Translations under genes and position numbers: made by a program
The notes under the pieces: generated by a model
What the model saw: the letters and a program-made list of their open reading frames with translations, nothing else
What the model was told of the DNA's origin: nothing
Database searches by the model: none
Part shown: positions 37,436 through 45,909 of the stretch, in pieces
How positions within the stretch are numbered: position 1 is the stretch's first letter
How the letters are laid out: each line of letters begins with the position of its first letter
Assembly: GCF_010725485.1 (NCBI RefSeq)
Contig: NZ_AP022598.1
Location: forward strand, 5,704,001 to 5,768,000
Reading direction: 5' to 3'
DNA length: 64,000 nt
Source: Mycolicibacterium parafortuitum
GTDB lineage: Bacteria; Actinomycetota; Actinomycetes; Mycobacteriales; Mycobacteriaceae

Positions 37436-37464
37436 ATACTCTAGAAGTAGATGCTTAATGTCAA
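37436..37464 (-). promoter_or_regulatory. Predicted promoter of the P450 operon
   Basis: Minus-strand TTGACA (37464-37459) is followed after exactly 17 nt by GAGTAT (37441-37436). The implied start near 37429 leaves a leader of about 30 nt before the P450 ATG. The surrounding DNA is locally AT-rich compared with its neighbours. Confidence 0.55.
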
Positions 37465-37471
37465 CAGCTGG

Positions 37472-37487
37472 AACGAGGTTCCTCGTT
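37472..37487. promoter_or_regulatory. Inverted repeat upstream of the P450 promoter (candidate operator)
   Basis: AACGAGGTTCCTCGTT is a perfect 7+7 inverted repeat with a 2-base centre, ending eight bases upstream of the -35 box of the P450 promoter. The position suits an activator or a repressor of the pip-type operon. It could alternatively be a weak hairpin at the end of the preceding gene, although no T-tract follows. Confidence 0.5.
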
Positions 37488-37506
37488 AACAGTCCGTAAC
37501 GGCGCG

Positions 37507-38262
37507 CTAAGCCGGCGAATCCGGTGACGCCTGAGCGCTTTCGGGCCAGCCGATCGCTACCACCCAGCCCGTTCCGAGCGGCATCTCCGCGACCTGGCGG
37601 AAGGCGTGCGGGTCCGGCTGCGCGCTGACCGCGGGCACCGCGGCCAGGCGGGAGCCGACGACCCAGCGGGCGGTGTTGGCGGCGATGACGCGCCGCTCGG
37701 TGTTGACCACCACCGCGTCATCGTCGGTCTGGCGCAACACCTCCAGCAACGTGCGCTCGATTTCGCCGACCACCAGATCGGCGCCCGCCACCCCGAGGAA
37801 GGCGCCGTCGGCGACGACCGGGATCGTCGCGGTGATGGTGTACATGTCGGACCCGCTGTAGTCGACGTAGGGTCCGTAGGCGACCCGCGCCTGCCCCCGC
37901 TTCGCCAGCTGATACCAGTCCATCTGGAGGTAGTCGTAGACGTCGATGCTGGTCGGGTCGAAGTTCAGCCGCAGCCGGGCGACCCGGTCGTTGTTGTTGC
38001 GCTGCCACCACGCCAGATAGCGCTCCTGGTCTTCGACGACGAACGGCGCGGCGATGAATCCCATCCCCCAGACCGCGTGTTCGTCGTGTAGCCGGTCGGC
38101 GAGCCTGCGGTGCAGCCCGCTGAAGTGCGCCTCGGTCAGCGCCGCCCGCGGCGGCCGGATGCGCAGCACCTCGTCGGCGATCTCGCGGAGCATCTCGTAC
38201 AGCGGCTCCAACTGCCGCGACGCTTCTTCGGCCAGATCGACGGCCGACGTGGTCGGGATCAT
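37507..38262 (-). CDS. Soluble Cache-domain protein
   Basis: A 251-aa protein with a Cache/PDC-like sensor fold: an N-terminal amphipathic helix region (residues 5-60), then YLAWWQRNNNDRVARLRL, DWYQLAKRG and YVDYSGSDMYTITATIPV, typical of ligand-binding PAS-like extracellular sensors. Here there is no signal peptide, no membrane segment and no output domain. ATG 38262 overlaps the regulator's stop by four bases, so it is co-expressed with the GntR protein and lies between it and the P450. It may bind an amine or carboxylate and act with the regulator; this is inference. Confidence 0.72.
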   Translation of the reverse strand: MIPTTSAVDLAEEASRQLEPLYEMLREIADEVLRIRPPRAALTEAHFSGLHRRLADRLHDEHAVWGMGFIAAPFVVEDQERYLAWWQRNNNDRVARLRLNFDPTSIDVYDYLQMDWYQLAKRGQARVAYGPYVDYSGSDMYTITATIPVVADGAFLGVAGADLVVGEIERTLLEVLRQTDDDAVVVNTERRVIAANTARWVVGSRLAAVPAVSAQPDPHAFRQVAEMPLGTGWVVAIGWPESAQASPDSPA

Positions 38263-38999
38263 GACGCCTCCCCCGTCGCGGTGAGATCGAGGTTCACCTG
38301 GGTCAAGCGGGCGAGTTGACCCATCACGTGGGCCTCCGCGAGCCGGCGCGCCTCCTCGGCGTTCTCGGCCGCGACCGCCGCGGCGATCGCATGCTGCTCC
38401 TCGACGTGAGCGGCGACGTCGATCTGCTGGCCGATCGGCAGCCAGACCAGGCCGGCGACCTCGGCCTGCAGGTTCGCCTCCCGGCGCGCGAGCCGTGCGG
38501 ACTGCGACGCGATCGCGACCTGGATGTGGAAGCGGCTGTCGGCGCGGATCCGGTCACCTAGCGTCGCGGCGGCGCCGAGTTGGTCGGTCAGCGCGAACAA
38601 CCGGCGCACGGCATAGGGTGCCGCTCGTTCGGCGGCGAGACGGGCCGCCTGCCCGGACACCGCGGTGTGCTCGTCGAACAGGTCCCTGATGTCCGAGGCA
38701 CTCATCGCCGCGAGGCGAGCGGTCAGTTTGTCCACCGGCGGTCCCGCGGGACGCCGGACGAACGATCCGCCACTGCGTCCGCGGCGGGTTTCGACCAGCC
38801 CCTGTTCACGAAGCGTCGCCAGCGCCTCGCGCACCGTCATCGGCGCGACACCGAACTGCGCGGCGAGGTCGACCTCGACCGGGAGCCGCTCACCGTCGTC
38901 GAGAAGCCCGAGGTGGATCGCCTCGTTGATGCGCTGGACGATCTCGTCGGCGCGACCGACGGGCGCCTCGGCGGCCACGAGCGGCGACAACGACGACAC
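38259..38999 (-). CDS. pipR: GntR-family (FadR/FCD) regulator of secondary amine catabolism
   Basis: A 246-aa regulator with an N-terminal winged helix (DGERLPVEVDLAAQFGVAPMT, then VREALATLREQGLVE) and a C-terminal all-helical FCD ligand-binding domain with metal-ligand histidines in FHIQVA and EEQHAIA. AAGGAG at 39005-39010 lies five bases before the GTG at 38999, so I prefer it to the ATG at 39017 or the longer start at 39074. Position next to CYP151 matches PipR of M. smegmatis, a repressor of piperidine/pyrrolidine use. It diverges from the permease gene and could control both arms. Confidence 0.85.
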   Translation of the reverse strand: MSSLSPLVAAEAPVGRADEIVQRINEAIHLGLLDDGERLPVEVDLAAQFGVAPMTVREALATLREQGLVETRRGRSGGSFVRRPAGPPVDKLTARLAAMSASDIRDLFDEHTAVSGQAARLAAERAAPYAVRRLFALTDQLGAAATLGDRIRADSRFHIQVAIASQSARLARREANLQAEVAGLVWLPIGQQIDVAAHVEEQHAIAAAVAAENAEEARRLAEAHVMGQLARLTQVNLDLTATGEAS

Positions 39000-39088
39000 C
39001 CGCGCTCCTTCCGCCATCCCGCGATGGACCCTGACCTGCCCTGCCGTCGGGGAATCTACCCGATTTTCGACCAATTCTTCCGTTCCTG

Positions 39089-39117
39089 TTGCCGGTTAAA
39101 CAATAGGACTGTAGTTT
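39089..39117 (+). promoter_or_regulatory. Candidate promoter/operator of the permease operon
   Basis: TTGCCG (39089-39094) and TAGTTT (39112-39117) are 17 nt apart ahead of the permease gene. The spacer holds an AT-rich, partly symmetric element (AAACAATAGGACTGTAG) that stands out from its GC-rich surroundings and may be a regulator site. Weak -10 match; positional inference. Confidence 0.35.
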
Positions 39118-39167
39118 TTCGCTCCATCGGATTCCTGCGTCCCTAACCACCGGCAGAAAGCAGGCCC

Positions 39168-40679
39168 ATGTCCACCACACATTCCGGCGCCACCGGCAGC
39201 GACGCCGAGGGCTATTACGACTTCCACGACCAGAGCGATGCGGCGCACCTGCACGCGCTGGGCTACAAATCGGAGTTCAAACGGGACATGAGCCCGTGGG
39301 CGAACTTCTCGCTGGGCTTCACCTACCTGTCCCCCGTCGTCGGCATCTACACGCTGTTCGCGTTCGCACTGGCCACCGGCGGGCCGCCGATGATCTGGAG
39401 CCTGCTCATCGTCGGCGTCGGCCAGCTGCTGGTCGCGCTGGTGTTCTCCGAGATCGTCGCGCAGTACCCCGTCGCGGGAGGCGTCTATCCCTGGGCGCGT
39501 CGGCTGTGGGGACGCAAATACGCGTGGATGACCGGATGGGTGTATCTGGTGGCGCTGCTGGTCACCATCGCGTCGGTGACCTATGGCTCGGGGCCCTTTA
39601 TCGCCGCCACCTTCGGTATCGAGGCCACCGTCAACAACGTCATCGTGTTCTCCCTGGTGCTGCTGGCACTGGCCACCGTGATCAACTTCATGGGCACGAA
39701 AGTGCTTGCCAAAGCAGCGATCATCGGCTTCAGCGCCGAGATCATCGGCGCGCTCGTCGTCGGCGGCTGGCTGCTGATCGCCCACCGCGAGCAGAACTTC
39801 GGCGTCATCTTCGACAGCATGGGCGCCGGCGGCGACGGAAACTACATGTGGGCGTTCGCCGCGGCGGCCCTGATCGGCCTGTACCAGTATTACGGCTTCG
39901 AAGCGTGCGGCGACGTCGCCGAGGAGGTCCGGGATCCGGGTCGGCTGATCCCGAAGGCCATGCGCCGCACCATCTATATCGGCGGTGCCGCAGCCACTTT
40001 CGTATGCCTGTCGCTGGTCCTCGCCGTCGCGGACATCCCCGCGGTGATCGCCGGAGAAGACACCGACCCGGTCAGCACCGTGCTCGGCGAGGCGTTCGGC
40101 CCGGTCGGCTCCAAGATCATCCTGGTGATCGTGCTGCTGTCGTTCCTGTCCTGCGCGATGAGCCTGCAGGCCGCTGCGAGCCGACTGGCCTACTCCTACG
40201 GCCGCGACGAGATGATCATGGGCCACACGCTTCTGAAGAAGTTCTCGGCGACCCGCCATGTTCCGCCATACGCGTTGCTGCTCGCCGCCGCCGTTCCCGC
40301 GGTGATCATCATCGGCTCGAAGTTCTCCACCGACGCGATCACGAAGATCATCAGCTTCGCCGCCCTCGGCATCTACATCGGATTCCAGATGGTGGTGCTG
40401 GCGGCACTGCGGGCCCGACTGAAGGGCTGGGTGCCCAGCGGCAAGTACTCGCTCGGCACGTGGGGTGTGCCCGTCAACATCGCCGCGCTGGTGTACGGCG
40501 TGATCGCGATGATCAACATGGCCTGGCCCCGCACGCCGGACGCCCCGTGGTACGACAATTGGATCGTGCCGCTGTCGGCTGCCGTGGTGATCGGAATCGG
40601 ATTGATATACATGACGATCCACCCGCTGCACGACAAGAGCACGGCACCCTACGCCGATGCCATCCCCGCCGAGAAGTAG
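39168..40679 (+). CDS. APC-family amino acid/amine permease
   Basis: A 503-aa membrane protein with about 12 hydrophobic segments and the APC-superfamily fold. The first helix region FSLGFTYLSPVVGIYTLF and the PVAGGVYPWARRLWG segment after helix 2 are typical of amino acid/GABA/choline-type permeases. It should import an amine or amino acid by cation symport. It is divergent from the pipR-P450 arm and 12 bp ahead of an aldehyde dehydrogenase, so a cyclic amine, polyamine or GABA-like compound is the likely cargo. Confidence 0.85.
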   Translation: MSTTHSGATGSDAEGYYDFHDQSDAAHLHALGYKSEFKRDMSPWANFSLGFTYLSPVVGIYTLFAFALATGGPPMIWSLLIVGVGQLLVALVFSEIVAQYPVAGGVYPWARRLWGRKYAWMTGWVYLVALLVTIASVTYGSGPFIAATFGIEATVNNVIVFSLVLLALATVINFMGTKVLAKAAIIGFSAEIIGALVVGGWLLIAHREQNFGVIFDSMGAGGDGNYMWAFAAAALIGLYQYYGFEACGDVAEEVRDPGRLIPKAMRRTIYIGGAAATFVCLSLVLAVADIPAVIAGEDTDPVSTVLGEAFGPVGSKIILVIVLLSFLSCAMSLQAAASRLAYSYGRDEMIMGHTLLKKFSATRHVPPYALLLAAAVPAVIIIGSKFSTDAITKIISFAALGIYIGFQMVVLAALRARLKGWVPSGKYSLGTWGVPVNIAALVYGVIAMINMAWPRTPDAPWYDNWIVPLSAAVVIGIGLIYMTIHPLHDKSTAPYADAIPAEK

Positions 40680-40691
40680 TAAGGACGCTCC

Positions 40692-42053
40692 GTGAGCCCC
40701 ACGCAACCGCCGTACGCGACCGTCGACCCCGCCACCGGCCAGGTACTGAAGACGTTCGACACCGCGACCGACGACCAGATCGCCGCGGCCGTCGCGAAGG
40801 CCGACGATGCCTACCGGTCCTGGCGGGATCGACCGCTCAAAGACAGGGCCGAGGTCGTCCGTAACGTCGGTGAGCTGTTCCGTAAACGCGCAACGGATCT
40901 CGGGGAGCTGACCCGCACCGAGATGGGCAAGAAGCTCGACGAGGGCACCGGCGAGGTCGAGTTCTCGGCATCGATCTTCGAGTTCTACGCAGAACAGGCC
41001 GAGGCGCTGCTCGCCGATCAGCGGATCCCGTCCTTCTCCGGCGGGACCGCGGTGGTGCAGCGCCGCCCGGTCGGCGTGCTGCTCGGGGTGATGCCGTGGA
41101 ACTTCCCGACGTATCAGGTGGCCCGCTTCGCGGCGCCGAATATCGTTCTCGGCAACACGATTCTGCTCAAACACGCCGAGTCGGTGCCGCAGTGCGCGCT
41201 CGCGATCGCCGACCTGATGCGTGACGCAGGCGTGCCGGAAGGCGTCTACACCAACCTGTTCGCATCCTTCGACCAGGTCGAGACCATCATCAACGACCCA
41301 CGGGTGCAGGGGGTTTCGGTGACCGGCTCCGAGCGGGCCGGCGCCACGGTCGCCGCGACGGCCGGCCGCGCGTTGAAGAAGTGCCTGCTCGAGTTGGGCG
41401 GCTCCGACCCGTTCATCGTGCTCGACGGGGATGCGAGGGAACTCGCCCGCACGGCATGGGATTTCCGCACCTACAACATGGGGCAGGCCTGCAACTCCAA
41501 CAAGCGGATGATCGTCGCCGACGATCTCTACGACGACTTCGTCGCCGAACTGGTGACACTGGCGAGCGGTCTCACCGCGGAGGACATCGCGCCGCTGTCG
41601 TCGCGGCGTGCGGCCGAGACCCTGGCCGCCCAGGTCTCCGACGCCGTCGACAAGGGCGCGACCCTGCACGTCGGCGGTGACCTCAGCGAGGCTCCGGCGG
41701 CGTTCTACACCCCGGCCGTGCTCACCGGCATCACACCGGAGATGCGCGCTTACACCGAGGAACTGTTCGGCCCGGTCGCCGTCGTCTACCGCGTCCGGGA
41801 CGAGGACGAGGCCGTCGCACTGGCGAACTCGTCGGCCTACGGGCTCGGCGCATCGGTGTTCAGCACCGACACCGCACGCGCCGAGAAGGTGGCCCAGCGG
41901 CTCGAGGCCGGCATGGTCAACGTCAACACGCCCGCCGGTGAAGGGCCTGACATCCCGTTCGGCGGGGTGAAGCGCTCCGGCTTCGGCCGCGAGTTGGGCG
42001 CGCTCGGAATCGATGAGTTCGTCAACAAGCAGGTCTACTGCGTCGCGGACTGA
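40692..42053 (+). CDS. NAD(P)-dependent aldehyde dehydrogenase (succinate-semialdehyde dehydrogenase-like)
   Basis: A 453-aa aldehyde dehydrogenase. Catalytic Cys267 lies in GQACNSNKR and Glu235 in LELGGSDPF, with MPWNFP carrying the oxyanion Asn. The short length and GQACNSNKR type recall the Mycobacterium GabD1-like NADP-dependent enzymes. It starts at GTG 40692 after an AAGGA motif. Together with the permease it may oxidise 4-aminobutanal/5-aminopentanal (from the opened ring) or a semialdehyde. It is only distantly similar to the dehydrogenase at 28339, so the two probably act on different steps. Confidence 0.85.
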   Translation: MSPTQPPYATVDPATGQVLKTFDTATDDQIAAAVAKADDAYRSWRDRPLKDRAEVVRNVGELFRKRATDLGELTRTEMGKKLDEGTGEVEFSASIFEFYAEQAEALLADQRIPSFSGGTAVVQRRPVGVLLGVMPWNFPTYQVARFAAPNIVLGNTILLKHAESVPQCALAIADLMRDAGVPEGVYTNLFASFDQVETIINDPRVQGVSVTGSERAGATVAATAGRALKKCLLELGGSDPFIVLDGDARELARTAWDFRTYNMGQACNSNKRMIVADDLYDDFVAELVTLASGLTAEDIAPLSSRRAAETLAAQVSDAVDKGATLHVGGDLSEAPAAFYTPAVLTGITPEMRAYTEELFGPVAVVYRVRDEDEAVALANSSAYGLGASVFSTDTARAEKVAQRLEAGMVNVNTPAGEGPDIPFGGVKRSGFGRELGALGIDEFVNKQVYCVAD

Positions 42054-42195
42054 CGCGACCGGCGTCACGGCTGTGACGAAGGCAACGACTCGAAGGGCCT
42101 TCACCTGGACTGATGTCGCGTCAGGTCGGCTGCGCCGGTGTAATCTCTGCCCAGGTTCGTCGAGAAGCGGCGTCCGCTGGTGATGGAGGTTCGCT

Positions 42196-43287
42196 ATGCG
42201 CACCACACCAGTTGCCTTGCTTTCCGAGGGCATGGCCGCGGATACACCCGACACCGAGTACGTCAATGGGATGGCCCGGCTCCTGCAGGCGGTCCAAGAG
42301 CTGTCCCTGGCCCGCAGCCTTCCCGAGATCCAGGAGATCGTCCGCCGATCCGCACGCGAACTGACCGGTTGCGACGGTGCGACGTTCGTCCTGCGCACCG
42401 ACGATGAGTGCCTCTACCTCGACGAGGACGCCATCACGCCGCTGTGGAAGGGCAGCCGATTCCCGATCGAGGCCTGCATCAGCGGGTGGGCGATGCTCAA
42501 CCGCAAGGCCGTTGTCGTCCCCGACATCTACGTCGACGACCGCATCCCGCGTGAGGCGTACCGCCCGACGTTCGTCAAGAGCCTGGTCATGGTGCCGATC
42601 CGCACGCTGGACCCGGTCGGTGCAATCGGCAACTACTGGGCGCAGCAACGCCAGCCCACGGCGCGGGAGGTGTCGCTGCTGCAGGCCCTGGCCGACGCGA
42701 CGTCGATCGCGATGGAGAACGTGCGGCTCTACGCGGAGCTCGAAGAGCGGGTGCACGAGCGCACCGCCGCGCTGGAACGAGCCAACGAGGAGATCCGCCA
42801 GCTCTCGCTGACCGACGATCTGACCGGGCTCCACAATCGCCGGGGGTTCCACGTTCTCGCCAACGCGGCGCTGCTCACCGCGCGCACCCACGGCCACCAC
42901 TGCGTGCTGGCATTCCTGGATGTCGACGGTCTCAAGAAGGTCAACGACGGTTCCGGGCACGACGCCGGAGACCGCCTCCTCGTCGACGTCGCCCACGTGC
43001 TCCGCACGACCACACAGGCCTCCGACATCGTCGCACGACTCGGCGGTGACGAGTTCTGTGTGCTGGTGCCCGAATCCCCGGACAGCGCCGTTGCGCTGAA
43101 GGCGCGCCTGAGGGATGTGTTCGGGCGGTTCAACGGCGAGGGCGCACGGCCGTATCAGGTGGCGGCGAGCATCGGTGCACTCGACATCCCGCCCACCGAC
43201 ATCCGCCCGCTGGACGCACTCATCGCGTGCGCAGACGAACTCATGTACACCGACAAGAAGACCAAGGCCGCGACCGAGATCGCCTGA
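42196..43287 (+). CDS. GAF-domain diguanylate cyclase
   Basis: A 363-aa cytoplasmic signalling enzyme. A GAF domain spans about residues 35-175, a coiled coil about 178-205, and a GGDEF domain follows with the intact active site GGDEF at 283-287 and LDVDGLKKVND for metal binding. It should make cyclic di-GMP. The RxxD product-inhibition site that normally precedes the active loop is absent (QASD instead). GGAGG lies seven bases before the ATG. It stands alone behind the aldehyde dehydrogenase and the signal bound by the GAF domain is unknown. Confidence 0.9.
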   Translation: MRTTPVALLSEGMAADTPDTEYVNGMARLLQAVQELSLARSLPEIQEIVRRSARELTGCDGATFVLRTDDECLYLDEDAITPLWKGSRFPIEACISGWAMLNRKAVVVPDIYVDDRIPREAYRPTFVKSLVMVPIRTLDPVGAIGNYWAQQRQPTAREVSLLQALADATSIAMENVRLYAELEERVHERTAALERANEEIRQLSLTDDLTGLHNRRGFHVLANAALLTARTHGHHCVLAFLDVDGLKKVNDGSGHDAGDRLLVDVAHVLRTTTQASDIVARLGGDEFCVLVPESPDSAVALKARLRDVFGRFNGEGARPYQVAASIGALDIPPTDIRPLDALIACADELMYTDKKTKAATEIA

Positions 43288-43336
43288 CCGGGATGCTCCC
43301 TCCCGCCGTCACCGCGCCGAGCTCACCGCACCGAGG

Positions 43337-44716
43337 TCACCGCCCGCTCACCCGGCGTGCCCCACGCAGAACCTCATCGACGAGATCGACTGCCCGCGAA
43401 GCGCTCTGCGCAGCACCTTCCATCGTGGTGGGCCAGTCGTTGTGCGTCCAGTCGCCGGCCAGCGCGAGGTTCGGCAACGCGGTGCGGTTGCCCGGCCTGA
43501 TCGTCGACATCCCCACCCGCGAGGAGAACGTGGCTTTCGGCCACGGGATCACCGTGACATCGAGGACCTTCGCGTCGGCCGCCGCCGGATAACTGGCCCG
43601 CAGCGCGGCGACCAGCCGGTCGGCCACCTCCGAGTTCTTGAGCCCCATCAAGTCGTAGGCCGCGCAGGTCGTCAGCGCATACAGGTGGTTGCCGTCGGAG
43701 CGCGGCCCATGCATGTGATCCCGGTCGAACACCCAGCCGATATCGCTGTCGAGCAACGACTCCCACGGCGCCACCGTGCCCAGTGGGCGGTCCAGCAGCA
43801 CGTAGGCGTTCATGATCGGGATCGGTTCGAGCTTCTTGGCCGACAACCGCGCATCCTCCGAATTGGGCACCTCGTCGAGCAACGACCGCAGATTCCACGA
43901 TGGGACGGCGAGCACCACCGCATCGGCCTCGACGGCCGAACCGTCGCCGAGCGTGACACCGGTCGCGCGCGTCCCGTCGGTCGTCACCGTCACCGCGCGG
44001 GTGCGCAGCCGCACATCCACTCCGCGTTCGGCCATCACCCGCCGCGCGCCGGCGAGATAGAGGGTGTCGAGATCGACTGTCGGATAACCGATCCGCACCG
44101 CGCCGCTGCCGGACCGTCGGACCCGGTCGGCCCCGGTGCGCAGCAGCGCGGCAAACGCGTGCGCCGAGGCAAGATGCGGAAGCTCGTTGAGCAGACCGAT
44201 CACCATCGAGTTCAGCAGGATGCGACGCACCTCTGGCGGGAAGCCCACCCGGTCGAACCACTCGTCGACGGTGATGTCGTCGAGGTCGTCGTCGAACCTG
44301 ATCACGTCGCGCATCAACCGGGCCCAGGCGGGGGTGGCGCGCAACAGGATCGGGATCGACAGACCCCGCACCCGGCCCAGCAGCATGCGTCGCAGATTCC
44401 CCGGCCGGATCCCGAACCGCTCGACGTGCCCGCCGGGGTAGCGGACACCGAACTGGTCGGGGAACTCCAGAAGATCGCGGGTGCCAATGGAATCCAGATA
44501 GCGCAAGATGCACTCGTACGAGCCCGCCAGCACGTGCTGCCCGTTCTCGACGGCATCGCCGTGCCCGCTGGTCAAGCCGATGGTGCGCCCGCCCAGCGAA
44601 CCGTTGCTCTCCAGCAGCGTCACCCGGTAGCCGAGTTCGGTCAGCCACACCGTCGACGCCAGCCCGGCCAGACCTGCGCCGACCACCACGACATGCTGTA
44701 CCGGGGATGCGGTCAT
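43337..44716 (-). CDS. HpnE-like FAD-dependent amine oxidase/phytoene desaturase-family protein
   Basis: A 459-aa flavoprotein. The N-terminal Rossmann motif is VVVVGAGLAGLAS, then ESNGSLGGRT, and the C-terminal FAD segment AGDWTHNDWPTTMEGAAQSA. The run ENGQHVLAGSYECILRYL and the overall pattern resemble hydroxysqualene dehydroxylase HpnE and related desaturase-like enzymes. No squalene/hopanoid or carotenoid genes are adjacent, so the substrate is uncertain. It starts at ATG 44716 and diverges from the zinc dehydrogenase; the much longer upstream frame is shadow of that gene. Confidence 0.7.
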   Translation of the reverse strand: MTASPVQHVVVVGAGLAGLASTVWLTELGYRVTLLESNGSLGGRTIGLTSGHGDAVENGQHVLAGSYECILRYLDSIGTRDLLEFPDQFGVRYPGGHVERFGIRPGNLRRMLLGRVRGLSIPILLRATPAWARLMRDVIRFDDDLDDITVDEWFDRVGFPPEVRRILLNSMVIGLLNELPHLASAHAFAALLRTGADRVRRSGSGAVRIGYPTVDLDTLYLAGARRVMAERGVDVRLRTRAVTVTTDGTRATGVTLGDGSAVEADAVVLAVPSWNLRSLLDEVPNSEDARLSAKKLEPIPIMNAYVLLDRPLGTVAPWESLLDSDIGWVFDRDHMHGPRSDGNHLYALTTCAAYDLMGLKNSEVADRLVAALRASYPAAADAKVLDVTVIPWPKATFSSRVGMSTIRPGNRTALPNLALAGDWTHNDWPTTMEGAAQSASRAVDLVDEVLRGARRVSGR

Positions 44717-44815
44717 GCCGGAATCGTAGAGCGCGCCGCCAACCAGGGCGTTGCGCGCCGCCGCATCCCCAGTTACGTTACTCCTCGTAGCGTATTCACG
44801 GCCGGAAGGACAGCC

Positions 44816-45841
44816 ATGCGCACCGTGGTCGTCGACAGCGCGCGCACCATCTCCGTCGTCAACCGTCCCGATCCGTGCCTTCCCGGGCCCGACGGGGCGA
44901 TAGTCGAGGTCACGGCCACCGCGATCTGCGGATCCGACCTGCATTTCCTCGACGGCCACTACCCCATCGGCGAGCCCGTGTCGATCGGCCACGAAGCGGT
45001 CGGCATCGTCGCCGAGACAGGTCCGGAGGTCACCCGGTTCAAGAAGGGTGACGCGGTCCTGGTGTCCTCGGTGACCGGCTGCGGGCGCTGCCCGGGATGC
45101 GCGACGACGGATCCGATCCGCTGCGTCCACGGCCCGCAGATCTTCGGTTCCGGACTGCTCGGCGGAGCGCAGGCGGAGCTACTCGCGGTGCCCGCGGCCG
45201 ATTTCCAGCTCCTCGCGATCCCCGACGGTCTGAACACCGAACAGGCGCTGCTGCTGACCGACAACCTCGCCACCGGGTGGGCCGCGGCCAAGCGCGCCGA
45301 CATTCCGGTCGGCGGCACCGTCGCGGTCCTCGGCGCGGGCGCAGTTGGCCAGTGCGCCATCCGCAGCGCGTTCGTCCTGGGCGCCGCGACGGTGTTCGCG
45401 GTCGATCCGGTCGCCGCTCGCCGGGACCGCGCCGCGGCGGTCGGCGCGTCACCGCTGGATGCACCGGCGGCGCAGGCCATCCTGGAGGTCACCGGTGGTC
45501 TCGGTGCCGATTCGGTGATCGACGCCGTGGGCACCGACACCTCGATCGACGACGCGCTGGCTGGCGTCCGCACCGGAGGCACCGTGTCGGTCGTCGGAGT
45601 TCACGATCTCGCGCCGTACCCCCTGCCGGCACTCGTCTGCCTGTTGCGCAGCCTGACGATCCGGATGACCACCGCCCCCGTGCAGCAGACCTGGCCCGAG
45701 CTCATCCCGCTGCTGCGGGCAGGCCGGCTCGACGTCGACGGCATCTTCACCGGCACCATGCCGTTGGACGACGCCGCGCAGGCGTATGCGGCGGCATTCG
45801 CCCGGTCCGGCGAGCACCTCAAAGTGCAACTGCTGCCCTGA
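44816..45841 (+). CDS. Zinc-dependent alcohol dehydrogenase
   Basis: Medium-chain dehydrogenase, 341 aa. Catalytic zinc ligands are C38 (ICGSDLHF) and the GHE motif at 58-60; the structural zinc is held by C89, C92, C95 and C103. The NAD-binding motif is VLGAGAVGQ. GGAAGGA precedes the ATG. It is transcribed divergently from the HpnE-like gene and ends at a strong hairpin. Substrate not identifiable (sorbitol/threonine-dehydrogenase-type alcohols). Confidence 0.87.
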   Translation: MRTVVVDSARTISVVNRPDPCLPGPDGAIVEVTATAICGSDLHFLDGHYPIGEPVSIGHEAVGIVAETGPEVTRFKKGDAVLVSSVTGCGRCPGCATTDPIRCVHGPQIFGSGLLGGAQAELLAVPAADFQLLAIPDGLNTEQALLLTDNLATGWAAAKRADIPVGGTVAVLGAGAVGQCAIRSAFVLGAATVFAVDPVAARRDRAAAVGASPLDAPAAQAILEVTGGLGADSVIDAVGTDTSIDDALAGVRTGGTVSVVGVHDLAPYPLPALVCLLRSLTIRMTTAPVQQTWPELIPLLRAGRLDVDGIFTGTMPLDDAAQAYAAAFARSGEHLKVQLLP

Positions 45842-45860
45842 TCTCGGCGACGACACCACA

Positions 45861-45885
45861 ACGCCCCGGCCGAGAGGCCGGGCGT
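45861..45885. terminator. Hairpin between convergent genes (bidirectional terminator)
   Basis: ACGCCCCGGCC and GGCCGGGCGT pair around a GAGA loop, with one bulged C. The stem lies between the stops of two convergent genes and is followed by no T-tract, as is common for mycobacterial intrinsic or factor-assisted terminators. Confidence 0.6.
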
Positions 45886-45909
45886 CAGGTCGATCAGAGC
45901 CCGGGGAGG

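Noticed and set aside
37507..38262. Methyl-accepting or histidine kinase receptor
   Set aside because: Only the Cache sensor fold is present; there is no membrane segment, HAMP, kinase or signalling helix.
42069..42110. Weak hairpin (GAAGGC...GCCTTC) after the aldehyde dehydrogenase
   Set aside because: Only a six-base stem with a 13-nt loop and no T-tract; too weak to call as a terminator.
39096..42398. 1100-codon open frame on the minus strand
   Set aside because: It is antisense to the permease and aldehyde dehydrogenase genes, which have clear family motifs, and has no recognisable domain itself.
43115..44815. Plus-strand extension upstream of the zinc dehydrogenase
   Set aside because: Arg/His/Pro-rich sequence antisense to the HpnE-like gene; the dehydrogenase fold begins at ATG 44816 behind a good ribosome-binding site.
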